64,000 bases of DNA from Endozoicomonas sp965208385. Its GTDB lineage: Bacteria > Pseudomonadota > Gammaproteobacteria > Pseudomonadales > Endozoicomonadaceae. The translations under genes and the position numbers were made by a program. Below the pieces are notes generated by a model. It ran no database searches, was not told the origin of the DNA, and worked only from the letters and a program-made list of their open reading frames with translations. Of the stretch, positions 8,287 through 17,380 are shown in pieces. Position 1 is the stretch's first letter; each line of letters begins with the position of its first letter. The stretch spans positions 39,756 to 103,755 of the forward strand of contig CBDBOO010000021.1 of assembly GCA_965208385.1 (NCBI GenBank). Reading direction: 5' to 3'.

Positions 8287-10212
8287 ATGCAGACTACTTT
8301 AACTGCAACATTATCGGGCCGGTTGTTGAAGACAATGTTGTGTACTAATTCTCCACTGAAACAGATAACTGAAAAATGTACTGCGTCGATTCATGTAAAA
8401 CGAATTGCACTGGTCGGATTGACTGTTCTCTTTTTGTTCTTTCTTCAGGGAAGTGGATTGCTGGCTATGGAAGGGGAGGAAGGGGAGGTGACACCCTCAA
8501 GAACTCAGACGACAGCTACCCATAACATTCCTCAGCCGACGAATACTCCAGCGCCACCAAGCTGTATCAACAATAATATTGATATCCACCTTCGTTGTCT
8601 CATCAACCGAAATGAGCTGACAGGTGATCCTTCAACAGGTCGAAACTTACCCGATATACTCACCAGTCCGCTGGCACAGCTAGGTCGTAAACTGTTTTTC
8701 ACTACTGACCTGGGAGGAGAAAATGATGCGGCCTGTGTCAGTTGCCATCTGCCGTACCTCGGTGGTGGTGATGCACTCAGCCTTTCTATCGGTAATGGTG
8801 CTGTGGATTTTCGGCTGCTGGGTCCCGGGCGCCAGTTGAAGGAGGATTCTCCCCATGTTATCCGTGATGAAAATGGAGTGATCATAGACCCGGGGCCAAC
8901 GGAGCCCAGAAATGCACCAACGACCTTTAATGTTGGATTACTGGATTCAGTGCTTTTCTGGGATGGACGAATTGAAAGTAAAGGAAAAACCGATCTGAGA
9001 AATGGTGGCGACGGCGTTGGTATATTGACTCCTGACAGTCTGGCATCGATGTCAGGAGAAAAGCAGGTTGATCCTGAAGCAATAGGTAATTTACCTTCTG
9101 CCCAGGCAATGTTTCCTCCGACCTCCCCCATTGAAATGAAAGGTACTATGTTTCAGCCTGTCAGTGAGTTTGGTGGATTCAATAGGGATTCAAGAGTGGC
9201 AGCACGCGGTGCATTATTAAATAGAATGAAAACGACCAGCGTTGTTGGTGAAAATCAGGCAATTATCACCTGGGCAGGTCTTTTTCAAGAAGCAGGGCAT
9301 ACCAGTGATTTTACATTCAGTGATGTAACCGATGCCATTGCTGAATATGAGCGGTCACAACTCCTGATCATGAACCCATGGAAAGCGTACGTTCAGGGCA
9401 GTCAGTCAGCACTTTCAGATGATGCCAAGAAAGGCGCCATTTTATTTTTGACGCCACTGGATGAAGAGGTTCGAACGGGTGTTAATGGAGCAGGATGCAT
9501 TGCCTGTCATACAGGTGATGCATTTACTGATGAAAAATTTCACGTGGTGGGTTTTCCGCAGATCGGACGTGGAGGAGGGCGTGATAAGCTCCCCGGTGCA
9601 GATGCATCAACAAGTACGGGTGATAAGAATGATACAGGCCGTTTTTTTGTAACGGGTAATGATGAAGATCTTTTTGCCTTTAAAACACCGACATTACTGA
9701 ATGTTGAAGTAACATTTCCCTATGGGCATGCGGGTTCTTATACCACGCTGGAAGCTGTGGTCACGCATTACAGCGACCCTATGAAGGCGGTGACCGAGGA
9801 GTACGATTTCAGTCAGCTCATGGATGTACCTGCCGTTCAAACCGATCGAATGATAGAAAATACGCGTGTCATTCTGGAGCATTTATCCGATGAATTACCC
9901 CCATTAGATGATCCTCGTGATTTGAAAGATATTGAGGTCAGTCAGTTGGTTGAGTTTATGACAATGCTGACAGACCCCTGTGTGAAAAACAGGGAGTGCC
10001 TTGATAAATGGGTGCCGTCTGAAAATGAACTATTTCCGGGTAAACTGATCGCTCATGATCCAGTGGATGATAAAGATTATAAACAGTTTTTTGATCTGTT
10101 AAATGATCGTTCTTCGGGTGGTGACGCGAGTTCTGCAAAGGCTGACGCAGGCTCAATGATAAGTATCGTAATGGCCATTCTGGCTACGTATATAACCTTC
10201 AAAACCTATTAA
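8287..10212 (+). CDS. Diheme cytochrome c peroxidase/MauG-family protein
   Basis: A 641-aa exported c-type cytochrome. A hydrophobic stretch at about residues 41-58 (VGLTVLFLFFLQGSGLLA) is a signal peptide or anchor. Two heme-binding CxxCH sites, CVSCH (Cys150) and CIACH (Cys404), have the spacing of bacterial cytochrome c peroxidases. GRKLFF, RNAPTTFNVGLLDSVLFWDGR and FKTPTLLNVEVTFPYGHAGSY are typical of that family. It differs from ordinary CcpA in being nearly twice as long and in ending with a hydrophobic segment (MISIVMAILATYITF) that may anchor it. It should act in the periplasm, reducing peroxide or modifying a substrate. The start is uncertain: ATG 8287 has GGAG 16 bases upstream, and ATG 8335 is an alternative. 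The upstream region is IS debris. Confidence 0.85.
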   Translation: MQTTLTATLSGRLLKTMLCTNSPLKQITEKCTASIHVKRIALVGLTVLFLFFLQGSGLLAMEGEEGEVTPSRTQTTATHNIPQPTNTPAPPSCINNNIDIHLRCLINRNELTGDPSTGRNLPDILTSPLAQLGRKLFFTTDLGGENDAACVSCHLPYLGGGDALSLSIGNGAVDFRLLGPGRQLKEDSPHVIRDENGVIIDPGPTEPRNAPTTFNVGLLDSVLFWDGRIESKGKTDLRNGGDGVGILTPDSLASMSGEKQVDPEAIGNLPSAQAMFPPTSPIEMKGTMFQPVSEFGGFNRDSRVAARGALLNRMKTTSVVGENQAIITWAGLFQEAGHTSDFTFSDVTDAIAEYERSQLLIMNPWKAYVQGSQSALSDDAKKGAILFLTPLDEEVRTGVNGAGCIACHTGDAFTDEKFHVVGFPQIGRGGGRDKLPGADASTSTGDKNDTGRFFVTGNDEDLFAFKTPTLLNVEVTFPYGHAGSYTTLEAVVTHYSDPMKAVTEEYDFSQLMDVPAVQTDRMIENTRVILEHLSDELPPLDDPRDLKDIEVSQLVEFMTMLTDPCVKNRECLDKWVPSENELFPGKLIAHDPVDDKDYKQFFDLLNDRSSGGDASSAKADAGSMISIVMAILATYITFKTY

Positions 10213-10320
10213 CAAATATCCGCAGCTGAATCGTCGTTGACAAACGGAACTCAAAAGGCAGGGACGCCAACGAAGTTATTACTGAGATGGAAATACAGTT
10301 TCAACTTCCCATGGTCTTCT

Positions 10321-12723
10321 TCAGTCAGCCCTGCAGAATAAATGCTTTACATCAGGGTGTCGGGCAAATCGTTTAACACCAAACTGCCGGTTCTCGAATG
10401 AAACCATAAAATTTGTATCGTTAACCTGGGTAACCCGGCCTATACCAAAAATGCTGTGCTCGATTCTGGCTTTGAGTTGCCAGGGTTCATCACTTGCTAC
10501 TGTGGTTGCAGAGTTTACGGCCGCCCGATAAGAAGGTGATTGTCTTATAGTTGTCTGAAAGTGGTTTAATTGTACTTTCTGCCAGTCAGGCGCTCTGTTG
10601 ATGGCTGTGGATAATTCCGGACGAGCAGCGGCTAAATAACGTCTGGAAACAGACGTTAATCCGGTTTTTTGAAAGGCTGCAGTTAAAGCATTGCTTTCTT
10701 TTTCATGAATCAGATTTCCCAGCTCCAGTATATGGGGAATATTGATTTCCAGCAGAAATGGACTTACACACTGGCTGCGGTCCCGGCTCCAGTCAGTATC
10801 CGGTTTCTCCAGACTGCCAGGACAGGTGAACAGGTGCAGTTGCTGTTTAGTGCGTGTCATGGCCACATACAGTAAGCGTCGTTCAGCCTCCAGCACCTTT
10901 CCGGAAGGCGTTGAAAGATCATCTTCACGTATAAAGGGCCAGTATTGACGGGTGAGTCCTGGCAGTAAAACCACCGGCCATTCCAGACCTTTGGCCCGGT
11001 GGCAGGAGCTTAGGGTAATGGCTTTATTATTGGAATCGGCATTGGATTTTCCAGTATTGCGCTTTCGCTGCCGCTCAATGAGTGTATCAATGTGATGGCA
11101 ACAAGTGCGCGCATCCCTGTCTAATTGTTTCATGAATGTCTGAAAGCCTTTAACCGCCAGAATTTGTTCTTCTGTTCGCTGATCATTCAGACTCATAGAT
11201 CGTAAGCTGTCGTACAATTCGGTTTGTTGAATATACGTGATCAGCAGTTTGACAGCGCTTTCTGTCTGGCCTGCCCCTTCAAGGAAGTGGAGAACCTGGG
11301 CTCTGTCCTTTATTTTGTTGATTTGGTAATCACTGATACCCGGGATTTTTTGCGCCATGGCTTCCATTGCTCTGCCATAGCCTGTTTCGAGGACTTGCAA
11401 TTGGCTGACTATTTGCTGGATAAGTTGATTCTTGATACCAAGATGGGGGAGTGTGAGCATTTTCATCAACAGTTGACCGCGCACATCGGCTTCATACAGG
11501 GGCATTAATCCCCCTGCCATTTTCAGCGCACAGATCAGGGTTTCGATTTCCGGTCTCAGAAATACGGACGGACCATCACTGATATATGGGATACCTTCTT
11601 CCAGCAGACTCAGCTCGATATTGACCGCCTGTGCCCAGACCCTTACAAGAATGGCAATATTTTCGGGAAGGTTTCCTGCCGCAAGATATTCCTTGATGGC
11701 GGTTATGAGAGCCTGACAATCGTCGCCTTTTTGCTGGTTAATACGAATCAGGGAAGGTTGATTCTCTTCATGGGCCAGACAGAGTACGTTTTTCCGGTCG
11801 TTGTTTTTGCTGATTAAATGGCTGGCTGCCAGGGCAATGCTGTGACCATAGCGAAACGTATGAGGTAATGTCAGCTCTTTAACATCACCGGTTGCTGAAA
11901 AATCTTTCTGGAAATGTTTCAGAATATTATCAATATTGGCGCCAGCAAACTCGTAGATAGTCTGGTCCGGATCTCCTACCGCGATAACCCTGGCTCTGGA
12001 CCCTGCTATCAGGCGGGTGAATTGATGCTGGAGGGTCGAGGTATCCTGATATTCGTCCACCACAATATAGTCCATTTTGTTTTCAATACTCTGGACTAAC
12101 TCAGGCTGCTGCCGCACGAGGCACATGGGATCGTACAGCATATCGGTGAAAGTAATTCGTTGCTGCTGATGGCGCCAGAACTCAAATTGTTCAAAAACCC
12201 TGATAAAAAAGTGATATTCGTCCGGTAAAACTGTTTGTTCAAACATCTGTTCCGGTGTGATCAGATTGGATTTTGTGTTGTCGATGAAACTGACCACAGC
12301 CTCAATGTATCGCGCAGCATCAGAACGCATTTTGTCTTTTACGGATTCCGGTGCCAGGGCAAGAATCAGCCCGCGTATTTTTAGCTCAACCTCTTTATCC
12401 GATAAGGGCTTTTTATTGTAGGGCGCACGAATATTCCAGCTTTCCAGCGTTCTCAGCAGTCGTAAACCTGTGGAATGGTAAGTTCTTACTTTGGGTAATA
12501 AAGGGTGGTTTCTGCAGGTCTTTTTTAGCTTTTTGTTGAAATCCAGTTGAGCTGATTTATTAAACATCATCACCATGACCCGCCTGGGATCCGCACTATT
12601 GATTAACAGTGATTGAACGAGGTGAGACAGGGTGGTTGTTTTGCCTGAACCAGCAACCGCAATACACAGTGCATGGCTGTTATTGTGACTGGCAACAGTC
12701 TGTTGATATGACGTCAGCTCCAT
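10321..12723 (-). CDS. UvrD/Rep-like superfamily 1 DNA helicase
   Basis: An 800-aa ATP-dependent helicase. Motif I (Walker A) is AVAGSGKTTTL at about residues 22-32, motif II is VVDEYQDTS, then GDPDQTIYEFAGA (motif III) and LTLPHTFRYG (motif IV). Further on are AKGLEWPVVLLPGL (motif V) and ERRLLYVAMTRTKQQLHLF (motif VI). It therefore has a complete SF1A core with the 2A and 2B domains and a C-terminal tail ending in a small beta-rich segment (IEHSIFGIGRVTQVND...), as in UvrD. It is not clearly UvrD or Rep itself and the housekeeping copies are presumably elsewhere. A role in DNA repair or conflict resolution is inferred. It stands alone and diverges from the kinase gene at 12930. Confidence 0.88.
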   Translation of the reverse strand: MELTSYQQTVASHNNSHALCIAVAGSGKTTTLSHLVQSLLINSADPRRVMVMMFNKSAQLDFNKKLKKTCRNHPLLPKVRTYHSTGLRLLRTLESWNIRAPYNKKPLSDKEVELKIRGLILALAPESVKDKMRSDAARYIEAVVSFIDNTKSNLITPEQMFEQTVLPDEYHFFIRVFEQFEFWRHQQQRITFTDMLYDPMCLVRQQPELVQSIENKMDYIVVDEYQDTSTLQHQFTRLIAGSRARVIAVGDPDQTIYEFAGANIDNILKHFQKDFSATGDVKELTLPHTFRYGHSIALAASHLISKNNDRKNVLCLAHEENQPSLIRINQQKGDDCQALITAIKEYLAAGNLPENIAILVRVWAQAVNIELSLLEEGIPYISDGPSVFLRPEIETLICALKMAGGLMPLYEADVRGQLLMKMLTLPHLGIKNQLIQQIVSQLQVLETGYGRAMEAMAQKIPGISDYQINKIKDRAQVLHFLEGAGQTESAVKLLITYIQQTELYDSLRSMSLNDQRTEEQILAVKGFQTFMKQLDRDARTCCHHIDTLIERQRKRNTGKSNADSNNKAITLSSCHRAKGLEWPVVLLPGLTRQYWPFIREDDLSTPSGKVLEAERRLLYVAMTRTKQQLHLFTCPGSLEKPDTDWSRDRSQCVSPFLLEINIPHILELGNLIHEKESNALTAAFQKTGLTSVSRRYLAAARPELSTAINRAPDWQKVQLNHFQTTIRQSPSYRAAVNSATTVASDEPWQLKARIEHSIFGIGRVTQVNDTNFMVSFENRQFGVKRFARHPDVKHLFCRAD

Positions 12724-12929
12724 GATTCCAGCAGGATTATCCGGATTAATAAAATAACGAATAATACCAGAGTCAGGGAATGATGCGGAACAATGAATGT
12801 GTAAATACCATTTTGTTAGCCAGACTGACCAACTGGTTAATTCTCAGTATTCTTTGGTCGCATGGCTGGAGTGACTATTTTATCGGATAATAATAGTTAT
12901 CGAAATCAACGAACATGGAGGAGGAGGGG

Positions 12930-13865
12930 ATGATGACAACAACAGTGGTTCAGTCACCTCCAGCTACTTTTACTGGTTATAGTTCAATGATTTTGTCAGC
13001 GGTATCTTCAGTATACGGTTACTTCTCAGCAAAACCGGTAAGTACTGTCGATATTGTGACTCCATTTTTAAAAAATAGAGAAAGTTTTGAAAATCAAAAT
13101 TATACCGTTGATTTTGAAAAAAGGCTCGGCTGTGGGAAAAAAATCTATGCTCGAAAAACGGCCAAAACAACGATTGGTAAAAAGTTATTAGATCGTGAAA
13201 AGCAGTGTTTGAAATTGGTAAAAAGCGACCATGTAGTACAAATGGTTGATCAATCCTCATCTAGCGTTGCAACAACTGATGCAGGAATGGATCTGTATGA
13301 ATTTATGAGTAAATTCCGTTTCTCTAAAACCCAAAGCCAGTTGCCGACCCCTGTATTCCAATCAGTAAGCAGGCAGTTTATACAAGGGTTGTGCGATATG
13401 CATGCCTCGGGGGTTACTCATAATGATCTCAAGCCAGATAACATAGCCATCGATGTGGATGGTACTGTCAGGATATTCGATCTGGGGGATTCCTCAGCCC
13501 CTGACGCTGAGCTATGTGCTTCACCTGAGTCAGGTACTTATGGCTACAAAGCACCCGAGTATTATCTTGACACTGAAGAAATAGCAAACCATAGCGACAT
13601 TTTTGCAGCAGCAGCAACAATGTTTGAGTTGTTAACAGGAGATAATTTTATGCCTTCCCATGTGGAACACCTCAATGCTGCCGAGATCAATAAGATATTT
13701 TGCCATGATAAGAAAACATTTGAGGAATGTGTAGAGAAAACCCTGAATAGTCAGTCATCCAAACTGGGGGTTTATAAAAATCTTCTGAAAGATATGCTCG
13801 CATGGTCACCTGAAAAGAGACCTACTGCCCGGGAAGTTTATGATAGATTGATCCAAATGCAATAA
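12930..13865 (+). CDS. Hanks-type (eukaryotic-like) serine/threonine protein kinase
   Basis: A 311-aa cytosolic or secreted kinase. An Ala-rich N-terminal leader of about 50 residues is followed by a degenerate glycine loop (LGCGKKIYARKT), the catalytic loop HNDLKPDN (catalytic Asp166), the metal motif DLG (Asp184, replacing DFG), SGTYGYKAPEY (APE motif) and HSDIFAAAATMFELLTG. There is no transmembrane anchor or PASTA/WD sensor domain, unlike most bacterial signalling kinases. ATG 12930 is preferred over ATG 12915 because GGAGGAGG lies just before it; the upstream start would place that ribosome site inside the gene. The lone location, lack of partner phosphatase and eukaryote-like catalytic loop are compatible with an effector delivered to a host, but no secretion signal is visible. 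Confidence 0.85.
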   Translation: MMTTTVVQSPPATFTGYSSMILSAVSSVYGYFSAKPVSTVDIVTPFLKNRESFENQNYTVDFEKRLGCGKKIYARKTAKTTIGKKLLDREKQCLKLVKSDHVVQMVDQSSSSVATTDAGMDLYEFMSKFRFSKTQSQLPTPVFQSVSRQFIQGLCDMHASGVTHNDLKPDNIAIDVDGTVRIFDLGDSSAPDAELCASPESGTYGYKAPEYYLDTEEIANHSDIFAAAATMFELLTGDNFMPSHVEHLNAAEINKIFCHDKKTFEECVEKTLNSQSSKLGVYKNLLKDMLAWSPEKRPTAREVYDRLIQMQ

Positions 13866-13885
13866 CCTGACAAATCCTCACTATA

Positions 13886-13919
13886 CGGGAATGCGTGTGT
13901 ATGCGTGGCTGGATTCCCG
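13886..13919. repeat. Stem-loop downstream of the kinase gene
   Basis: CGGGAAT (13886-13892) pairs with ATTCCCG (13913-13919) around a 20-base loop. No T-run follows, so it is a weak or Rho-assisted terminator at best. Confidence 0.35.
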
Positions 13920-14074
13920 ACATTCAGATTAAAGTGAAGCCGCAGGATTAATCCTGTTTACTCCAATCTCTGCCTGTATATTTGTCTTCGTTTATTTGAA
14001 CTCAATAATTTCTATAGAGTTATGATCATTGCCAAGTGATAATAAATATAACCTGAACTTTTGAGTTTTCTGTT

Positions 14075-14656
14075 ATGGCTTCACTCTATTTTTATTACTC
14101 TTCAATGGATTCTGGCAAGAGCACTTATTTACTGCAATCCGCGCATAATTATCGCAGTGCCGGTAAGCGTGTATTGCTTCTGACCCCTTTGGTTGATGAC
14201 CGATTCGGAGCTGGGAAAATAACTTCCCGTATCGGCTTGCAGAGTGATGCAATGTCGATCAATAAGGACGCACAGCTGATGGAAGAGGTTGGCCGTGAAA
14301 ATAAGCAGGGGCGTATCTCCTGCATTATGGTGGATGAGGCACAGTTTCTGACCCGGGAACAGGTCTGGCAGTTATCAGATGTGGTAGACCGTTTGGGTAT
14401 TCCCGTGCTTTGTTTTGGTTTGAGAACCGATGCTTTTGGTAAGGTTTTTCCCGGCAGTGAAATATTGTTGAGTATTTCGGATGAACTTACCGAATTGAAA
14501 AGTATTTGCAAGCGCTGTGAAAAGAAAGCCAACATGCAGTTGCGCCTGGACGCTGAGGGTGTTCCGGTGACAAGTGGCAGTCAGGTTCAGATTGGTGGAA
14601 ATGACAGCTATCTCTCGGTGTGCAGAAAGCATTATAAAGAACTGATTGGACAATAG
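14075..14656 (+). CDS. tdk: Thymidine kinase
   Basis: A 193-aa cytoplasmic enzyme that phosphorylates thymidine with ATP in pyrimidine salvage. The P-loop is SSMDSGKST at about residues 9-17, the Walker B/catalytic segment is CIMVDEAQFL, and the lasso region follows CFGLRTDAFGKVFPGS. Zinc ligands are CKRC (in LKSICKRCEKKA) and the late Cys and His of LSVCRKHY. The length is that of bacterial type II Tdk. It forms a single-gene unit: its neighbours are not nucleotide genes. Confidence 0.95.
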   Translation: MASLYFYYSSMDSGKSTYLLQSAHNYRSAGKRVLLLTPLVDDRFGAGKITSRIGLQSDAMSINKDAQLMEEVGRENKQGRISCIMVDEAQFLTREQVWQLSDVVDRLGIPVLCFGLRTDAFGKVFPGSEILLSISDELTELKSICKRCEKKANMQLRLDAEGVPVTSGSQVQIGGNDSYLSVCRKHYKELIGQ

Positions 14657-14773
14657 TTCTGGTCAGAACTGGCTCAGAGATTGGGGGCGATTGAATTGAT
14701 AGCGGGCTGACTCACCTATGCAATAAAACATCACAGAAGAAGTTGCGAAAATAGGTATATACACCTAACTTTC

Positions 14774-14791
14774 ATGTGCGTATTTATACAC
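14774..14791. promoter_or_regulatory. Short inverted repeat upstream of the serine protease gene
   Basis: GTGCGTAT-TT-ATACACAC is an imperfect palindrome 19 bases before the protease start. It could be an operator or part of a promoter region; no regulator is known to match. Confidence 0.25.
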
Positions 14792-14809
14792 ACTTGGCAC
14801 AGGTGATGT

Positions 14810-16309
14810 ATGGACAGATTATCAGCCTTTCTTTTCACACCGATTCTATTCCGGGTATTCCTCCGAGTATTGTTTTTACCTGCTTTTATGGGCTTTTTCT
14901 GTCTGTCAGGCAATGCGGGTGAGCATCATATAGTGAAACGTGTTGTCTATGGAGAACCTGCCCCAGATACCCATTTTCCCTGGATGGCAGGCATTGATAA
15001 CGCCAGATCACAGCATCCATTTGACTGTGGGGCTTCACTGATTGGAAATCGCTGGTTGATGACTGCCCGGCACTGTGTCATGTATGACTTTGGTGCCCTG
15101 ATTCCTGCCAGTCGTATTTCTTTCTCGCTCTACGCCCTGGATGGTAACCGGTTACCTGTGCGACAAATTCGTAATATTTACGTTAACCCGGGGTTCAATC
15201 GGCATTTGAATATTGATGGTCACACGGATTTTGCATTGATAGAGACAGAAGATGAGTTTCCTGATGTGCCCAAACTGGCTCTCAGTGTTGATACGTTAAC
15301 GGATGCTGATATCACTGAGTTGTACTCCGAATCCGGTGTTGATAATGATTCGGCTTATATTGCCGGCTGGGGGGCAACGGAAAATGGCTTTTTATCACAG
15401 GCTTCGTTGCAGTGGGCCAGTCCACCGCTGCTAACCCGTCAGGAGTTTACAGACAGTTTTGGTTCACTGGCCTCTGGCTTTACCGGGGAGGATTTTCATT
15501 TTCATCTGCTCGCAGGCCGTTTTGAAAATACAGCAGCAGATACCTGTAACGGGGACAGTGGCAGTTCGTTATGGTTGGCCCCTTCTCCTGAGTCAGAGGA
15601 TGCCCAGGCCATAGGGATTGTTGTTTCGTCGGCAGATAAAAGAATTCCCTGTGGGGCACCAGGGCAGGTGGGTATCTATCTGAGGTTGTCTACCGTTAAA
15701 GACTTTATTCTCAGTACCAAAGGCATCAGCGACAGTAACCCTTTCCAGTGGCAGTCTGCCAGCAGCAACCAGTTCCCCGATGGCGGGTGGAGAACAGACG
15801 GCCGTTTTCAGAGTAACCAGTTGCTCTGCCGGGTTGGCCGCCGAGCCGGGTATTACGATTCTGATAATCAGCGGTGTACTTTTTTAAACGATTTTAATCA
15901 GGCGATAGAATCATCAAGTTTTGACTTGTTAACCGGTAGTCCTAGAGAGCACTTTTCCTGGCAGGATAATCCTGAAGCTGACAATATTCTGGAATTTTCC
16001 ACCTGTTCAGATGCCTTGGAGACTATTTCAACCACCAGGCCAGCAACTGACTGTCAGACTTATTGCCTGATCAGTGAAGGGGTTGGTATTGTCAGAGACT
16101 CTCAGTGTGTTATTCCTTCCCTGACCGGACATCGTTATTTTAATCATTTCAAGCGTTTGCTGGATATTTCAAATCGCTCGTACCGCCCGGGAATTCCGCA
16201 TGAAACCAAGGCAGTGGAAGCTATCCAGTCATCATCTGCTCCGGCTGTTCTGCCGGATGCTGCCTTTTATCTTTCTGCGCTGACAGTGGTTGCGGAGATG
16301 AGCAGATAG
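14810..16309 (+). CDS. Secreted trypsin-like (S1 family) serine protease
   Basis: A 499-aa exported protease. The N-terminus is a long signal peptide (about residues 1-37, ending near GNAG). Then VVYGEPAPDTHFPWMAGI resembles the activation site and N-terminal segment of S1 proteases. The triad is His88 in LMTARHC, Asp140 in HTDFALIE, and Ser250 in TCNGDSGSSLWL. Cysteines flank the triad in trypsin fashion (CGASL...ARHC). The S1 domain ends near residue 305 (KDFILSTKG). About 190 further residues hold six or more Cys and may be a binding domain or an adhesion module that I do not recognise. S1 proteases of this chymotrypsin type are uncommon in free-living Gammaproteobacteria and suggest interaction with animal tissue or prey. 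Confidence 0.88.
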   Translation: MDRLSAFLFTPILFRVFLRVLFLPAFMGFFCLSGNAGEHHIVKRVVYGEPAPDTHFPWMAGIDNARSQHPFDCGASLIGNRWLMTARHCVMYDFGALIPASRISFSLYALDGNRLPVRQIRNIYVNPGFNRHLNIDGHTDFALIETEDEFPDVPKLALSVDTLTDADITELYSESGVDNDSAYIAGWGATENGFLSQASLQWASPPLLTRQEFTDSFGSLASGFTGEDFHFHLLAGRFENTAADTCNGDSGSSLWLAPSPESEDAQAIGIVVSSADKRIPCGAPGQVGIYLRLSTVKDFILSTKGISDSNPFQWQSASSNQFPDGGWRTDGRFQSNQLLCRVGRRAGYYDSDNQRCTFLNDFNQAIESSSFDLLTGSPREHFSWQDNPEADNILEFSTCSDALETISTTRPATDCQTYCLISEGVGIVRDSQCVIPSLTGHRYFNHFKRLLDISNRSYRPGIPHETKAVEAIQSSSAPAVLPDAAFYLSALTVVAEMSR

Positions 16310-16413
16310 TTTAATTTTTTCGTTGTGATTTTTTCAAGATCTGCTGAACTCTCGTGCTTCCTGTTTTTTTATCCAAGGTCAACCTGTGATAAATCCCTTT
16401 TGATGTTGAGAGC

Positions 16414-17259
16414 GTGAGCGAAATGATTGTCTTCATGCTTATTCTTTTATGTTATATTGTAATTCCTTGGCGAAATAAGAAAGCGTTTAGCCGGTGTCTT
16501 ATATGTTCAGAAATCATTGGTGAATCCCAAACAATGGAACTGTCTGTAGTAGAAATTTTAATTGCCATGTCAGTGGTCAGTCTTGGGGCATTTGTGCAAG
16601 GGGCTGTGGGCTTTGGCATGGCCATTGTAGCCGCGCCTATGCTCTATGTTATTGAACCTATGCTGGTACCAGGGCCGTTGATAACAGCCGCGCTGATGCA
16701 GGGAGTATTAAGCACCCGAAAATATTTTGATCATATCGATTTTTCAGCTCTGCGATTCGCCATTCTTGGTCGTGTACCCGGCAGTATTATCGGGGCAGGT
16801 TTACTCACACAAGTATCATCCAGCGCCATGAGTCTGGTTCTGGGTGGCACTGTGCTTCTTGCCGTTCTCGCCAGTTTAAGTTCCTATAAAATAGCCACAA
16901 ATTCCAGGACTCTTTTTACCGCAGGCATGCTATCGGGGATTATGGGAACAGCGGTTTCCATTGGTGGCCCTCCCATGGCTCTGCTACTGCAGAATGAAAG
17001 TGGTGATCGAATCAGGGCCAATCTTGCGGCATTCTTCGTGGTGGGTTGTTTACTTTCTCTGGGGGCTCTGGCAATGGGTGGTTTGTTTGATGCTGAAAAA
17101 CTGTCTTATGGTCTGTTGCTAATGCCTCCGGTATTGATTGGTTCCTGGCTGGCCGGGAAAGTAGCGCACAAGATAGATAAAGAAATGATCCGTCGGGCTT
17201 TGCTCTTTCTATGCAGTATTTCCGGACTTGTTGCCATATTAACCAGTATTAAATCTTAA
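16414..17259 (+). CDS. TauE/SafE-family membrane permease (sulfite/organosulfonate exporter type)
   Basis: An integral inner-membrane protein of the COG0730/TauE-SafE family, thought to export sulfite, sulfoacetate or related anions. The family signature GAFVQGAVGFGMAIVAAPML is near the N-terminus, with a second matching half at GIMGTAVSIGGPPMALLLQ, and about eight hydrophobic segments. The GTG at 16414 gives 281 aa. An in-frame ATG at 16534 gives 241 aa, nearer the family norm and starting just before the conserved segment, but has no clear ribosome site. The real start is therefore open. It is not obviously linked to the metNIQ genes downstream, but both concern sulfur compounds. Confidence 0.8.
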   Translation: MSEMIVFMLILLCYIVIPWRNKKAFSRCLICSEIIGESQTMELSVVEILIAMSVVSLGAFVQGAVGFGMAIVAAPMLYVIEPMLVPGPLITAALMQGVLSTRKYFDHIDFSALRFAILGRVPGSIIGAGLLTQVSSSAMSLVLGGTVLLAVLASLSSYKIATNSRTLFTAGMLSGIMGTAVSIGGPPMALLLQNESGDRIRANLAAFFVVGCLLSLGALAMGGLFDAEKLSYGLLLMPPVLIGSWLAGKVAHKIDKEMIRRALLFLCSISGLVAILTSIKS

Positions 17260-17267
17260 TTGTCTGG

Positions 17268-17296
17268 TTGACAGAATCGTAATAATTGGATAGTTT
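17268..17296 (+). promoter_or_regulatory. Candidate sigma-70 promoter of metNIQ
   Basis: TTGACA (17268-17273), a 17-base spacer and TAGTTT (17291-17296). The -35 is perfect and the -10 weak. Transcription would begin near 17303, exactly where the riboswitch-like structure starts, which supports the call. Confidence 0.55.
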
Positions 17297-17303
17297 TCTA
17301 TCC

Positions 17304-17360
17304 ATGCGCTGATTTGACTTTAGCTTGCGGGCGCACAACAAATGCTGCTAAAAGAAGGGT
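17304..17360 (+). promoter_or_regulatory. Candidate SAM-II (SAM-alpha) riboswitch upstream of metNIQ
   Basis: TGCGC (17305-17309) pairs with GCGCA (17331-17335) to form P1. The loop opens with TGATTT, as in SAM-II aptamers. After P1 come an A-rich stretch, AAATG and the conserved GCTAAAA (17346-17352) then AAGGG. TTTAGC in the loop (17319-17324) can also pair with GCTAAA, giving the pseudoknot this family requires. Order and spacing match the known SAM-II class from memory; no covariance search was possible. It precedes an S-adenosylmethionine-relevant operon and a terminator, as expected for SAM-dependent shut-off. Confidence 0.7.
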
Positions 17361-17380
17361 TTTCAAAACAAGATTTCATG

